Source: Bacillus litorisediminis (GTDB lineage Bacteria > Bacillota > Bacilli > Bacillales > JC228). From it: a DNA stretch of 64,000 nucleotides. The notes under the pieces are model-generated. The model had not been told where the DNA came from. It worked only from the letters and a program-made list of their open reading frames with translations, and did no database searches. Position numbers and translations under genes: made by a program. The stretch spans positions 57,568 through 121,567 of the forward strand of contig NZ_JAKZKT010000010.1 of assembly GCF_022808645.1 (NCBI RefSeq). Reading direction: 5' to 3'. Shown one piece after another: positions 27,667 to 36,094 of the stretch (within the stretch, counting starts at the first letter, position 1; every line of letters begins with the position of its first letter).

Positions 27667-28734
27667 TTAGTTCAAGGAAAGATTCAGCTCATAATATTTT
27701 GAAGCAAGTTCGTAGTTTCTTTGTTTTATGAAATAGTCACCCATGGTTTTTGTTAGATCAAGTAAAAGCTTCTTTTCATTTGTATTGAGTAAGAAAGGTG
27801 CAAGGGTATCTGTAAGATATGTATACGCATCATTCTCACTTGATAGCTTCTTTTCATAATACACACTCATTAGATAGAATTTTTTTAATGTTTCGTTTTT
27901 ACTACTTCTTTGTTTACCTAGTTCAATTAATTCTTTTACATCTTGAAGTTCGCGATTCATTATCTTTGCTTCAACTAATGACATAAGTGTCATGAGATAA
28001 AGAACTTCATTATTATCTTCAAGTGTATCAAGTAGTTTTCTTGATTTCTCAATTGCTATACTATATTTTCCTTCTTTTGCTAGAGAAAGACTATGATTAT
28101 ATTCAATTTGGGCATTTAAGTGAAATAAATGAGTAAATTTAGTATTTCTTATAAGATGTTTATATAATTCTTCTGCTTCATCGTAGAAACCTAAATTAAT
28201 ATGACATATAAAAATTAACATTTGAGTATAAATGATTCGAAGAAGATTAAACTCGCTTAAATATAAATCTAATGCTTTATTTCCATAAATAATAGATCGT
28301 TTATAATCATCGAGATATACATAACCCCAACAGAGATGATAATAAATATCACTTGAAATGAAATCTGGAATATCATTATAATCATTTAAAATTGAATGGA
28401 AAATCTCTATTGCAGGGTCAACATCGACTTTGAAGATTTTGTCAACTGCATAATATGTATTAAAGACAACTTGATTTTCAGTACTTAAGGATTCGAATCT
28501 GGACTGTAGTTCTTTCCCGTACTCCTCAGACTTCTCATAATCATGTATAAATATAAAATACCGATACAAAAACAAATCCAATCTATCAATAATTTCCTGA
28601 TCCAGCCCCTTGCGCTCTATCAATTTTACTTTTTCATACAGTGCGGTGGCCTCGTCCTTATCATAAAAGTGTATAGCTTCAATAAACTCATTTAATAAGT
28701 TATTTACTTCCTGTAGATCTTCTACTTTGTTCAT
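27667..28734 (-). CDS. Rap-like TPR protein (RRNPP-type peptide receptor, no HTH)
   Basis: The 355-residue cytoplasmic protein is almost wholly helical with TPR-like units such as SDIYYHLCWGYVYLDDYKRS, QIEYNHSLSLAKEGKYSIAI and DYFIKQRNYELASKYYELNL. The N-terminal ~75 residues form a short helical region with no DNA-binding motif. Length and layout resemble Rap phosphatases and relatives, which inhibit response regulators such as Spo0F or ComA until a peptide binds. The start is ATG 28734 (GTG 28737 also possible) after AAGGGTGATATA. A peptide gene follows after 20 bases, completing a receptor-peptide cassette. The specific target is unknown. Confidence 0.75.
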   Translation of the reverse strand: MNKVEDLQEVNNLLNEFIEAIHFYDKDEATALYEKVKLIERKGLDQEIIDRLDLFLYRYFIFIHDYEKSEEYGKELQSRFESLSTENQVVFNTYYAVDKIFKVDVDPAIEIFHSILNDYNDIPDFISSDIYYHLCWGYVYLDDYKRSIIYGNKALDLYLSEFNLLRIIYTQMLIFICHINLGFYDEAEELYKHLIRNTKFTHLFHLNAQIEYNHSLSLAKEGKYSIAIEKSRKLLDTLEDNNEVLYLMTLMSLVEAKIMNRELQDVKELIELGKQRSSKNETLKKFYLMSVYYEKKLSSENDAYTYLTDTLAPFLLNTNEKKLLLDLTKTMGDYFIKQRNYELASKYYELNLSLN

Positions 28735-28765
28735 CACTATATCACCCTTATGGATTATATTGTCG

Positions 28766-28793
28766 ATTATACCATAATTTTTTTGAGAATAAA
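28766..28793 (-). promoter_or_regulatory. Probable sigma-A promoter of the Rap-like gene
   Basis: On the minus strand TATAAT (28771-28766) with an upstream TGG, and TTTATT 16 bases further, lie about 30 bases before the start codon. Confidence 0.5.
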
Positions 28794-28890
28794 TAGAATA
28801 GTGTATAAAGTTCTAGAAAATTAGTCGTATATTTTGTAAATTATATGCAAATAAAATGACAATTTATGCGGGATATCGGGGAGCTGTCTT

Positions 28891-29084
28891 ATGAACATTG
28901 CTCTATTGACAGATTTTCATGGGAATGATTTTAGTGCTTGTGGCGGAATTGTGTGAAACGATAGATCTGTTGGTGTCGGAATATGTTGGCGGGTGATTTG
29001 ATTTGGATAAGTTCGGACACGAATGAAGTATTATCGCTTTTATTCAGCATTAAAGATTTCAATGGTTTAAGGGATACATGGTGA
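28891..29084 (+). pseudogene. Decayed metallophosphoesterase fragment
   Basis: ATG 28891 begins MNIALLTDFHGNDF, the usual first strand and metal site (D-x-H) of calcineurin-like phosphoesterases. The frame then breaks; a second frame reads ETIDLLVSEYVGG and a third reads EVLSLLFSIKDFNGLRDTW before a stop at 29082. At least two frameshifts or small deletions are therefore needed to restore one protein. The sequence 29085-29395 has no intact gene; a 75-residue frame at 29146 is not supported by a ribosome site. Confidence 0.45.
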
Positions 29085-29398
29085 GGGATATTATGTTAGC
29101 ATGGGTATGTAAAGAACTCTATCCTAAAGTCATCAATCCGCCAGATTGCGATTATTCACTCTTGCAAAAGCTCCCAAGAACCTTCATCCTGTCCATTTCT
29201 TCGAAAACGAGTTGGTAAACTTACGAAATTTGTACCCGCTCAGTAGGAATCCTAAACCAAAAAGTCGTAAAAATGGTCTACTTTTTTATAACGATACCAT
29301 ATGTTGTATGAAAATACACCTATCCTGGAAAAGAAAGCATGTTGTGAAAATGACTTATCAAAATAAGGTGTAAAATAGTATTTTTAACAAAGAGTTGG

Positions 29399-29434
29399 TA
29401 AAATAGCTCCTTACAGATAGCAGGAGCTATTTTA
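29399..29434. terminator. Terminator downstream of the SLH protein gene
   Basis: TAAAATAGCTCCT (29399-29411) pairs with AGGAGCTATTTTA (29422-29434). Symmetrical A/T flanks suit either direction; it ends the minus-strand gene at 29444. Confidence 0.75.
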
Positions 29435-29443
29435 CGATGCGAT

Positions 29444-30421
29444 TTACTGCGCAACTGCAAACGAAACCGTTTTCTTTACGTTGGGCACACCTTTAGCGAC
29501 AAGCCATACTTCAAGCATGTAGTTTCCAGGCTCAAGATTTTGGAAAGCTCCTTCAAAATGAAGCTCCTCACCTTGAGCTAATTCTTTTTCCTGATAAATC
29601 ATAATAAATTGTTTTCCATCAGAAAATTGCTCGATTTTTTCTCCGTCTTTATAGAGAATGTAGTCATACTGCAGCCCTGAAGTAAAGGTAACGGTCTGTT
29701 TGGCCTCTGACTGATTTTCTACATCAAATGACCATTTCCAGCTTTTATCTTGCTGATCGACCTTCAATGAAGAGAATAATGCACTAATCACAGAACCAGG
29801 CTCCTTTTTAACCATAAAATGATACAACTGATACAACGAAATGGCTAAATCACCACGCGTTACTTCTATTGTATAATCGTCAGTCCCTGGAAGTAGCTTT
29901 TCCGTTAAAACAGCTGCTAAATCATCCTGATAATCCGTATCGGCAGGCAGCCAAATTGAAGCATAGTCACCAGTATTTAATTTTGCTGCCTTCGCTAGAA
30001 TTCCAGCAAGTTCTTGGGTTGTGATATGTTTTCCTGGCTGGAACTTTCCATCCTCATACACCATCCAACCGGCAGCATGGACGGCTCGAATGGCATCATA
30101 AGCCCAGTGACCTGCAAGATCTTGATGTGGGGTAGCCTTTTCGGGGATTTGAAGCTGAAACATTCTTTGTAAAGTTGCCGCTACTTGAGCACGGGTTGTC
30201 TTTTGGTCTAACTCGGCCATTCCATTGTCATAGCCATGGAACACGCCAATTCCATGTAAAAACTGATACGCTTCGTCTTCTGCAATCCATTCGCCTTTTT
30301 CGGGAAGCTGCATACATGTAACTTCATTACCGGTACAAACTCCATTTGTTGCAGCGAATCCGATTGAGGAAGGAATAAGCAGCGAAACAGTTGTAAGTCC
30401 AATGATTCCAAGTTTTTTCAT
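29444..30421 (-). CDS. Secreted SLH-domain protein with C-terminal BsuPI domain
   Basis: The 325-residue protein has a signal peptide (MKKLGIIGLTTVSLLI, cleavage near GFAA-TNG). Two S-layer-homology units follow (EAYQFLHGIGVFHGYDNG, TTRAQVAATLQRMF, GHWAYDAIRAVHAAGWMVYEDG, ITTQELAGILAKAAKL), which bind secondary cell-wall polymer. The C-terminal ~100 residues (SWKWSFDVENQSEAKQTVTF to YMLEVWL) match the BsuPI fold, named after an intracellular proteinase inhibitor of B. subtilis. The start is ATG 30421 after AAAGGGGTG; the frame extends 19 codons upstream without a site. It is probably a wall-bound protein; what the BsuPI part binds is unknown. Confidence 0.85.
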   Translation of the reverse strand: MKKLGIIGLTTVSLLIPSSIGFAATNGVCTGNEVTCMQLPEKGEWIAEDEAYQFLHGIGVFHGYDNGMAELDQKTTRAQVAATLQRMFQLQIPEKATPHQDLAGHWAYDAIRAVHAAGWMVYEDGKFQPGKHITTQELAGILAKAAKLNTGDYASIWLPADTDYQDDLAAVLTEKLLPGTDDYTIEVTRGDLAISLYQLYHFMVKKEPGSVISALFSSLKVDQQDKSWKWSFDVENQSEAKQTVTFTSGLQYDYILYKDGEKIEQFSDGKQFIMIYQEKELAQGEELHFEGAFQNLEPGNYMLEVWLVAKGVPNVKKTVSFAVAQ

Positions 30422-30544
30422 ATAATAGTAACACCCCTTTGCTAATGTCAATTCATTAGACGGAGCAAAGGCTTTCATAGTTACTGCAAAACGGAATTTT
30501 TAGTACAAAAAAACCATAACCGACAGAGGCTATGGCTTATAATA

Positions 30545-31027
30545 TTAGTCCTCAAGAAAAGGGCTGTCAGAATCCACATAAATATAAGTACCCCGATTCG
30601 GTTTTTGTACGTGGGGATCGAGATTTTCTACAGACTTCATAAAGGTAGTCATATTGGCAATCGATGTTCCGGTAGCTTCCTCAACGGCACGCTGCAGGTC
30701 GACTCCTTTCATGCCTTCTGGATGCATTTTTAGGATTTCAATCGCAGCTTCTTTTTCTGGAGTAACGGTCGGTTTTCTTCCGCGTTTACTTGCCTTTAAT
30801 ACAGGTTTTTCCTGTGGTTCTGCCTGTATTTTAGGAGCTATTTCGCTTGGACGTTCTTCTGTTTGTATTGTTTCAACCGTAGCTTGGGCTACTGGATTTT
30901 TTTCGTCTAATTCACGGAGTTTATTGTAAATAATTTCTCTTTCTTCACGGAATAGCTTTAAAAAGCGTTCTTCTTGTTCAGCCAGCTGTTCCAGACGTAA
31001 CCTTAGTGCGTCTCTTTCATTAAACAT
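30545..31027 (-). CDS. rok: Rok-type nucleoid protein and repressor
   Basis: The 160-residue protein starts MFNERDALRLRLEQLAEQEE, very close to the start of B. subtilis Rok. It has an N-terminal coiled coil (about 1-45) for oligomerisation, a variable linker with the basic motif KASKRGRKPTVTPEK, and a C-terminal winged helix (ILKMHPEGMKGVDLQRAVEE, IANMTTFMKSVENLDPHVQK, NRGTYIYV). Rok binds AT-rich DNA, silences comK and horizontally acquired genes, and works with DnaA at some promoters. The start has GGAGGTAGGTCGTT in front. The adjacent 31030-31309 is AT-rich and may carry autoregulatory sites, which is inference. Confidence 0.85.
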   Translation of the reverse strand: MFNERDALRLRLEQLAEQEERFLKLFREEREIIYNKLRELDEKNPVAQATVETIQTEERPSEIAPKIQAEPQEKPVLKASKRGRKPTVTPEKEAAIEILKMHPEGMKGVDLQRAVEEATGTSIANMTTFMKSVENLDPHVQKPNRGTYIYVDSDSPFLED

Positions 31028-31309
31028 AACGACCTACCTCCATAAATTTTAAACAAAATTTTCATTGAAATGATAACATATACTAACGATAAATTTATAT
31101 TAATAATATGTTACATATTAAAATTCATCCCATAATTTAAACATTTTATACATTAAAAGAAAAATGACGGATCCGTGAAAAAATCAGAAAAAATATTTTT
31201 TGTACAAAAATAGCTCGTACACCTTGTCCTTATTGGTAAAAACGTGCATAATCCCGTATCCAAGCTAATAAAATGTTACAAACACAAAAGTAAGAAGAGA
31301 GTGTTTGAG

Positions 31310-31405
31310 GTGAGCGCGTTATTTTTACAGCTAGACCAAGTTGGAGACATGTTTATATCCGGTAGGAACAGATGGGTTACTCCATTCTGCCGCATAAATA
31401 AATAG
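31310..31405 (+). CDS. usd: Small leader ORF upstream of spoIIID (usd candidate, 31 residues)
   Basis: GTG 31310 opens a 31-codon frame (SALFLQLDQVGDMF, then ISGRNRWVTPFCRINK) ending at TAG 31403-31405, 179 bases before spoIIID. In B. subtilis a small ORF named usd lies upstream of spoIIID in the same transcript and its translation is needed for spoIIID translation. Position and size agree; the ribosome site (GAGAGTGTTTGAG) is only fair. The peptide itself was not compared to a database. Confidence 0.5.
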   Translation: MSALFLQLDQVGDMFISGRNRWVTPFCRINK

Positions 31406-31584
31406 ACGACCAAGAAGCTACAGCGAGAATCTTACACAAGACTGAGACAAAGGCCGGAACTTCATCTGCTTTGGAAAAGCAGGTATAATCGGAAACATTT
31501 TATGCGGGATTAAAAGTACTTCGTCCAAGTGAAAGCGAGTCTCATTTCACACTTCTCACATCCAATTTAGGGAGGGCGAGTGGT

Positions 31585-31842
31585 GTGCACGATTACATCA
31601 AAGAAAGAACAATCAAGATAGGCAAGTATATCGTGGAGACGAGAAAAACAGTTCGCGTCATCGCGAAAGAGTTTGGCGTATCCAAAAGTACCGTTCATAA
31701 GGATTTAACGGAAAGACTTCCCGAAATTAACCCAGACCTAGCAAATGAAGTAAAAGAAATTTTAGATTATCATAAATCAATTCGTCATTTGCGCGGCGGG
31801 GAAGCAACCAAGCTCAAGTATAAAAAAGAAGAGCCAGTATAA
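31585..31842 (+). CDS. spoIIID: Sporulation transcriptional regulator SpoIIID
   Basis: The 85-residue DNA-binding protein has a helix-turn-helix (KTVRVIAKEFGVSKSTVHKD, about 21-40) followed by the basic C-terminal region HKSIRHLRGGEATKLKYKK. It acts in the mother cell after sigma-E, repressing early and activating later genes including sigK. The start is GTG 31585 after GGGAGGGCGAGTG. The order spoIIID-mbl is that of Bacillus, although a CBS gene and a repeat array separate them here. Confidence 0.96.
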   Translation: MHDYIKERTIKIGKYIVETRKTVRVIAKEFGVSKSTVHKDLTERLPEINPDLANEVKEILDYHKSIRHLRGGEATKLKYKKEEPV

Positions 31843-31845
31843 AAA

Positions 31846-31872
31846 AGCGCAGCCATCGGCTGGGCTTTTTGC
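31846..31872 (+). terminator. Intrinsic terminator after spoIIID
   Basis: AGCGCAGCC (31846-31854) pairs with GGCTGGGCT (31858-31866), followed by a run of T. Confidence 0.85.
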
Positions 31873-32035
31873 ATTGTATGATGTTTACCCCATTATTTTA
31901 AAAATAAAACTAGGGGTTTGTATTTTTTTATATTTTTGCTGGTTGGTCTTAGAAAACTAAGATTAAGTGACGGATGTGGTGTGGTGACATGGCGGTTGAG
32001 TATGGTAAACGTAATCTTGTTCAGGTTTATATGAT

Positions 32036-32386
32036 TGCTTAGTTCGGTAAAATGGTTCTGAGTTCGTTAATAGGTAGGGTGAGTTTGGTAAAGTGGGTCT
32101 AAGTTCGTTTATAGGTTTTCTGAGTTCGGTAAAACTGATCTAAGTTCGGTAAAATGATAGCTGAATTCGGATAAATAGGTGCTAAGTTCGGTTAAATAAA
32201 TTTAAGTTCTGTAAAAGGAAACTGAGTTCTGAAAAAAGTACACTGTTTATCGAAAATAGTACGCTAAGTTCCGAAAAACAAGTGCGAGGTTGCGAAAAGG
32301 ATGCGCTAAGTTCCGAAAAACGAGTGCCGATTTCCGAAAAGTATGCGCTTGAGTTTCATAAACGAAGGCAAAGTCCCGATAAATAA
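32036..32386 (+). repeat. GAGTTCGG tandem array 3 (forward, about 15 units)
   Basis: The first half uses CTGAGTTCGGTAAAA or CTAAGTTCGGTAAAA units. From about 32220 on it shifts to GCTAAGTTCCGAAAAACG units, the same kind of change seen between array 1 and its sister array at 7.3 kb. It fills the gap between the spoIIID terminator and the CBS gene; no gene is present. Confidence 0.82.
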
Positions 32387-32490
32387 TACTAATTTCGCTC
32401 TGATCATCCAAAATAATTCCTTTTTTATGAATAATAATGGAAAACCTTCACAAAATAAACTTGTTACTTTGATTAAAGGAGGACCAAAAC

Positions 32491-32910
32491 ATGCAAGTAC
32501 GTGACGTTATGTCCACTAATGTAGAAAGCTGTTCATCAAATGACAGTATTGAAGCTGTTGCTCAAAAAATGAAGAATTTAAATGTTGGAGCTATTCCAGT
32601 TGTTGAAAATGGACAAGTAGTTGGTATGATTACAGACCGTGATCTAGCTGTTCGCGGTGTAGCTGAAAACCGCTCAAATGCTGGCGATGTCGCTACGACT
32701 CAATCAGTAGTGACTTGCAGCCCAGATATGTCTGTAGATGAAGCAGCTGCGCTTATGGCACAGCATCAGGTTCGCCGTCTGCCAGTAGTAGAAAATGGTC
32801 AGCTTGTTGGAATTGTTGCTCTCGGGGACCTTGCGGTGAGAGAACAATCTAATGAAATGGCAGGGGGAGCTCTGACTAATATTTCTAAACCAGATGGACA
32901 AATGCAATAA
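32491..32910 (+). CDS. CBS-pair protein
   Basis: The 139-residue protein consists of two CBS motifs (MSTNVESCSSNDSIEAVAQK to MITDRDLAVRG, then VVTCSPDMSVDEAAALMAQH to VGIVALGDLAVRE) forming one Bateman module that typically binds adenosine nucleotides. It resembles B. subtilis YhcV. There is no effector domain, so it presumably senses energy state and acts on a partner; this is family knowledge, the partner is unknown. AAAGGAGGACCAAAAC is the ribosome site. Confidence 0.92.
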   Translation: MQVRDVMSTNVESCSSNDSIEAVAQKMKNLNVGAIPVVENGQVVGMITDRDLAVRGVAENRSNAGDVATTQSVVTCSPDMSVDEAAALMAQHQVRRLPVVENGQLVGIVALGDLAVREQSNEMAGGALTNISKPDGQMQ

Positions 32911-32937
32911 AAAATAGCTAAAAAGGAATTTGAATGG

Positions 32938-32964
32938 AAGGGCCTTAATGGAGGCCCTTTTTTT
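32938..32964 (+). terminator. Intrinsic terminator after the CBS gene
   Basis: AAGGGCCT (32938-32945) pairs with AGGCCCTT (32952-32959), with a T run. Confidence 0.9.
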
Positions 32965-33116
32965 GATGCAGTAAAACTTCGAAGATATTTTAAGCGAAAC
33001 CGTAAAAATTGTCGAACAGAAATGATTGATGAGGCAAAAGTCTTCGTGTAACTTTAAATATAAATTACAAATTTTGGTAATTTTGTCCAACAGGAAACTT
33101 TTCGATCATTGAATGA

Positions 33117-33485
33117 ACCCATACGAAGGAAACGATTGTCCATTTAGCAGTTACCGCTGATGATCATATGGGACCCATTCAAATACAATTATCAGATGAT
33201 AATAGGACTTGGAGCGGATGGCAGGAACTGTCCGAAACAGCAACTTTTACTTTAGAGGGTGATAATGGAGAAAAGACGATTTACATGCAGCTTACTGATG
33301 GAGGAGGAAAAGTAAGCCCGAGTGAAATCTCATATACAACCTCTCCAACTGGTTCAATCATGATCGAAGAGAACAAAACCTATATCAATCGAACAACAGT
33401 CAACCTACAAATAACTGAGGACGATGTACATGGACCACTTCAAGTCAGATTTTTGAGCGATCTGTCAGTGAATCTGCATTCATGA
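33117..33485 (+). pseudogene. Fragment of a secreted Ig-like repeat protein
   Basis: The frame (reading from about 33117, first ATG 33168) encodes two related beta-rich modules: TIVHLAVTADDHMGPIQIQL followed by SDDNRTWSGWQEL, and TTVNLQITEDDVHGPLQVRF. The spacing and pattern are those of Ig-like repeats in large surface proteins. There is no signal peptide, no proper start or ribosome site, and the second module is cut short, so this is a remnant. A terminator hairpin follows at 33503-33533. Confidence 0.5.
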
Positions 33486-33502
33486 AATTAATAAATTCGG
33501 TA

Positions 33503-33533
33503 TAAGGTGTTCAATTTTGAACACCTTATTTTA
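33503..33533 (+). terminator. Intrinsic terminator after the Ig-like fragment
   Basis: AAGGTGTTC (33504-33512) pairs with GAACACCTT (33519-33527), followed by ATTTTAA. Confidence 0.75.
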
Positions 33534-33709
33534 ATGGAGGAAAACCCGGATTTTATAAATTATAATAATTTCGACAAATTTCCCTGGAAATATTAAAAAA
33601 ATGGTGAAAATAATCGAATATTTTCCTTCTTTGGAATGTGTTGTGGTAATATATAGAATTAGGGAGTTATAGATCCGTTAGAAATATTGTTAGGAGGATT
33701 CAGGGAGTT

Positions 33710-34711
33710 ATGTTTGCAAGGGATATTGGAATTGACCTCGGAACGGCTAACGTTCTAATACATGTGAAGGGGAAAGGGATTGTATTAAATGAACCATCTG
33801 TTGTGGCCATTGATAAAAATACAAATAAAGTCCTTGCTGTGGGGGAAGAAGCGCGTCGAATGGTAGGGCGTACACCTGGGAACATCGTTGCAATCCGTCC
33901 TTTAAGAGATGGCGTTATTGCAGATTTTGATGTAACAGAAGCAATGCTTAAACATTTTATCCACAAGTTAAATGTAAAAGGTGTTTTATCAAAGCCGAGA
34001 ATTTTAATTTGCTGCCCAACTAATATAACGTCAGTTGAACAAAAAGCCATTAAAGAAGCAGCAGAAAAAAGCGGCGGTAAAAAGGTTTATTTAGAAGAGG
34101 AACCAAAAGTAGCAGCAATCGGAGCTGGCATGGATATCTTCCAGCCGAGCGGAAATATGGTAGTTGATATTGGCGGTGGCACAACTGACATCGCAGTTCT
34201 TTCAATGGGTGATATTGTAACCTCTTCCTCTATCAAAATCGCCGGCGATAAATTTGATTCAGATATTTTGAATTACATAAAGCGTGAATATAAGCTTCTA
34301 ATTGGCGAAAGAACAGCTGAAAACATCAAGGTATCCATTGCTACTGTTTTTCCTGGATCCAGAAGTGAGAAAATGGAAATCCGCGGACGGGATATGGTAA
34401 CAGGGCTTCCAAGAACCATTTCGATCAGTTCTGAAGAAGTCGAAGTGGCTTTGCGTGAATCAGTTTCTGTCATCGTTCAGGCAGCGAAGAGTGTCTTAGA
34501 AAGAACGCCTCCTGAATTATCAGCTGACATCATTGACCGCGGAGTGATATTAACTGGCGGAGGAGCCCTTTTACACGGCATTGATATGCTTTTAGCTGAT
34601 GAATTAAAAGTGCCGGTTTTAGTTGCGGACAACCCAATGAATTGTGTGGCAATCGGGACTGGAATCATGCTTGAAAATATCGACCGTATTCCACGCAGAA
34701 AATTAGGATAA
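33710..34711 (+). CDS. mbl: MreB-like cytoskeletal protein Mbl
   Basis: The 333-residue actin-family ATPase guides the lateral peptidoglycan synthesis machinery along the cell cylinder. Actin-fold motifs are visible: phosphate-1 GIDLGTANV, phosphate-2 MVVDIGGGTTDIAVLSMG and adenosine site ILTGGGALLHGID. The first residues MFARDIGIDLGTANVLIHV and the place between spoIIID and flhO identify it as Mbl rather than MreB or MreBH. TAGGAGGATTCAGGGAGTT precedes the ATG. Confidence 0.95.
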   Translation: MFARDIGIDLGTANVLIHVKGKGIVLNEPSVVAIDKNTNKVLAVGEEARRMVGRTPGNIVAIRPLRDGVIADFDVTEAMLKHFIHKLNVKGVLSKPRILICCPTNITSVEQKAIKEAAEKSGGKKVYLEEEPKVAAIGAGMDIFQPSGNMVVDIGGGTTDIAVLSMGDIVTSSSIKIAGDKFDSDILNYIKREYKLLIGERTAENIKVSIATVFPGSRSEKMEIRGRDMVTGLPRTISISSEEVEVALRESVSVIVQAAKSVLERTPPELSADIIDRGVILTGGGALLHGIDMLLADELKVPVLVADNPMNCVAIGTGIMLENIDRIPRRKLG

Positions 34712-34775
34712 TTTTAGATAACGGCGCTTCTCATCTTGGGAGGGCCGTTTATTCATACGGTAAAGGAGATAACTC

Positions 34776-35105
34776 ATGTTGATCCCAGCTTGGTTTTTTT
34801 ATGTTTGCTATTGTATAGGTGCTATTTTATTTATTAGTGCCATTTTCACTATCGTCACAGGGAATCCTGTACTGATGGGCAAACTGAGACATAGTGTCAC
34901 AAACCGAAAGAAAGCCGCAGCAGCATTATCTATTTATTTAATTGTGTCAGCGATTATAGTAACAAGTGTACCGCTCTTTGCAGTACAGCTAGGCAGAGCA
35001 GCCGGTTTTATTTTTATAGCTTATTTATTATTTTCCGGCGTTTTTTGGTACGTATTTCAATCTAAATGGGTTGAACCTATATCAAAACAGCATCCAAGAA
35101 GGTGA
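34776..35105 (+). CDS. Membrane protein of unknown family (109 residues)
   Basis: Three hydrophobic helices are predicted (about 6-27, 46-68 and 76-95: FFYVCYCIGAILFISAIF, ALSIYLIVSAIIVTSVPLF, FIFIAYLLFSGVFWYVF), with a basic loop between the first two and a basic end. TAAAGGAGATAACTC gives a clear start. No family is recognised. It sits between mbl and an ECF sigma module; a terminator separates it from the latter. Confidence 0.75.
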   Translation: MLIPAWFFYVCYCIGAILFISAIFTIVTGNPVLMGKLRHSVTNRKKAAAALSIYLIVSAIIVTSVPLFAVQLGRAAGFIFIAYLLFSGVFWYVFQSKWVEPISKQHPRR

Positions 35106-35130
35106 GGATTTTTTTTCCTCACCTATTTTT
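35099..35130 (+). terminator. Intrinsic terminator overlapping the preceding stop codon
   Basis: AAGGTGAGGA pairs with TCCTCACCT around a T-rich loop, followed by ATTTTT. The stem begins in the last codons of the 109-residue gene. Confidence 0.8.
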
Positions 35131-35212
35131 ATAGAAAAAATTTTTAAATAATTTGAACGAAATTTAATGCTTATTTGTATAAGAGGTATAAAGAAGAAAG
35201 GGGAGCTGGAGC

Positions 35213-35593
35213 TTGACTTCATTGGGAGGAATTATAGGATCAGTGGTTACAGTCATACTTAGTGTTACATTTGCGACTGTCATTGTCTCTTTACAAAAAA
35301 AGGTTGTGAAAAAGCCAAACGGACAAATAGATTTTAAAAAAACAGATATATATTTTAAATGGACACGTTGGGATACGGTCAATTTAATTTGTGCGATTTA
35401 CGCATTTGCCAGTATTTTATGTCTGTTAATTTTTCTTTCATTGGGTGAATCCATTGAAAATCCTTTGGTTCAGTTTTTTATCCATCAAGGATTTGTATTT
35501 ACTACGTTAGCGTTTGCGTGGTTAATTAGCCGTGTGGCGTTTACGTTAAAAGGCATAAAAGAGCGGTGGAATCATGAGTTTGAATCAAAATGA
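35213..35593 (+). CDS. Membrane protein coupled to an ECF sigma gene (126 residues)
   Basis: Three helices are predicted (about 4-26, 60-81 and 92-112), with a lysine-rich loop (LQKKVVKKPNGQIDFKKTD) on one side. The start is TTG 35213 after AAAGGGGAGCTGGAGC. It overlaps the downstream sigma-factor gene by 20 bases. No known anti-sigma domain is seen, but membrane proteins encoded with ECF sigma factors often regulate them; this is inference. Confidence 0.7.
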   Translation: MTSLGGIIGSVVTVILSVTFATVIVSLQKKVVKKPNGQIDFKKTDIYFKWTRWDTVNLICAIYAFASILCLLIFLSLGESIENPLVQFFIHQGFVFTTLAFAWLISRVAFTLKGIKERWNHEFESK

Positions 35594-36092
35594 GGAGAAT
35601 GTTGAGGCTTTTTTAGAAGGGGATGACGATGCAATTGCTTGGATCTACCAGCAATATCGCGCACCCCTGTATCAGTTCATTTATCGATTTACCAATGAGG
35701 AACAGCTGAGTATTGATATCGTGCAAGATACGTTTTTACAGCTGCAAAAAGCGAAAGGGCAATACGATCCTGCAAAGGCTTCCATTAAAACGTATTTATT
35801 TCAAATTGCATATAACCGAATGCTAAATAAATTAAAGCGTAGAGCTAGATTGAAAAAAATTCTGCCGTTTCTGCTAGCGGATTCCCGGGATGTCGATATT
35901 GTGGAACAGCTGAATGTTAGGTTTGCGCTGCAAAAATTAAAAGAAGACCATCGAGCAGTTATCATCCTATCTTATTATCATCGCCTAACCCATGAGGAAA
36001 TGGCAAATGTGCTGAATATCCCGGCAGGTACGGTAAAATCCCGGTTGCATCATGCAATACAGCGGTTAAAAAAGATGTTGGAGGTGGAATAA
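35574..36092 (+). CDS. ECF-family RNA polymerase sigma factor
   Basis: The 172-residue protein has sigma region 2 (IYQQYRAPLYQFIYRFTN, DIVQDTFLQLQKAKGQYDP, SIKTYLFQIAYNRMLNKLKR) and region 4 with its helix-turn-helix (HRLTHEEMANVLNIPAGTVK, SRLHHAIQRLKKMLE). This two-region build is that of extracytoplasmic-function sigma factors. The following small gene begins two bases after the stop, the preceding membrane gene overlaps the start. It is not one of the conserved Bacillus genes of this neighbourhood, so the module was inserted between mbl and flhO. The target promoter is not known. Confidence 0.9.
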   Translation: MSLNQNEENVEAFLEGDDDAIAWIYQQYRAPLYQFIYRFTNEEQLSIDIVQDTFLQLQKAKGQYDPAKASIKTYLFQIAYNRMLNKLKRRARLKKILPFLLADSRDVDIVEQLNVRFALQKLKEDHRAVIILSYYHRLTHEEMANVLNIPAGTVKSRLHHAIQRLKKMLEVE

Positions 36093-36094
36093 AA

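Noticed and set aside
29146..29373. 75-residue plus-strand frame
   Set aside because: No ribosome site; it lies in a decayed region and has no family pattern.
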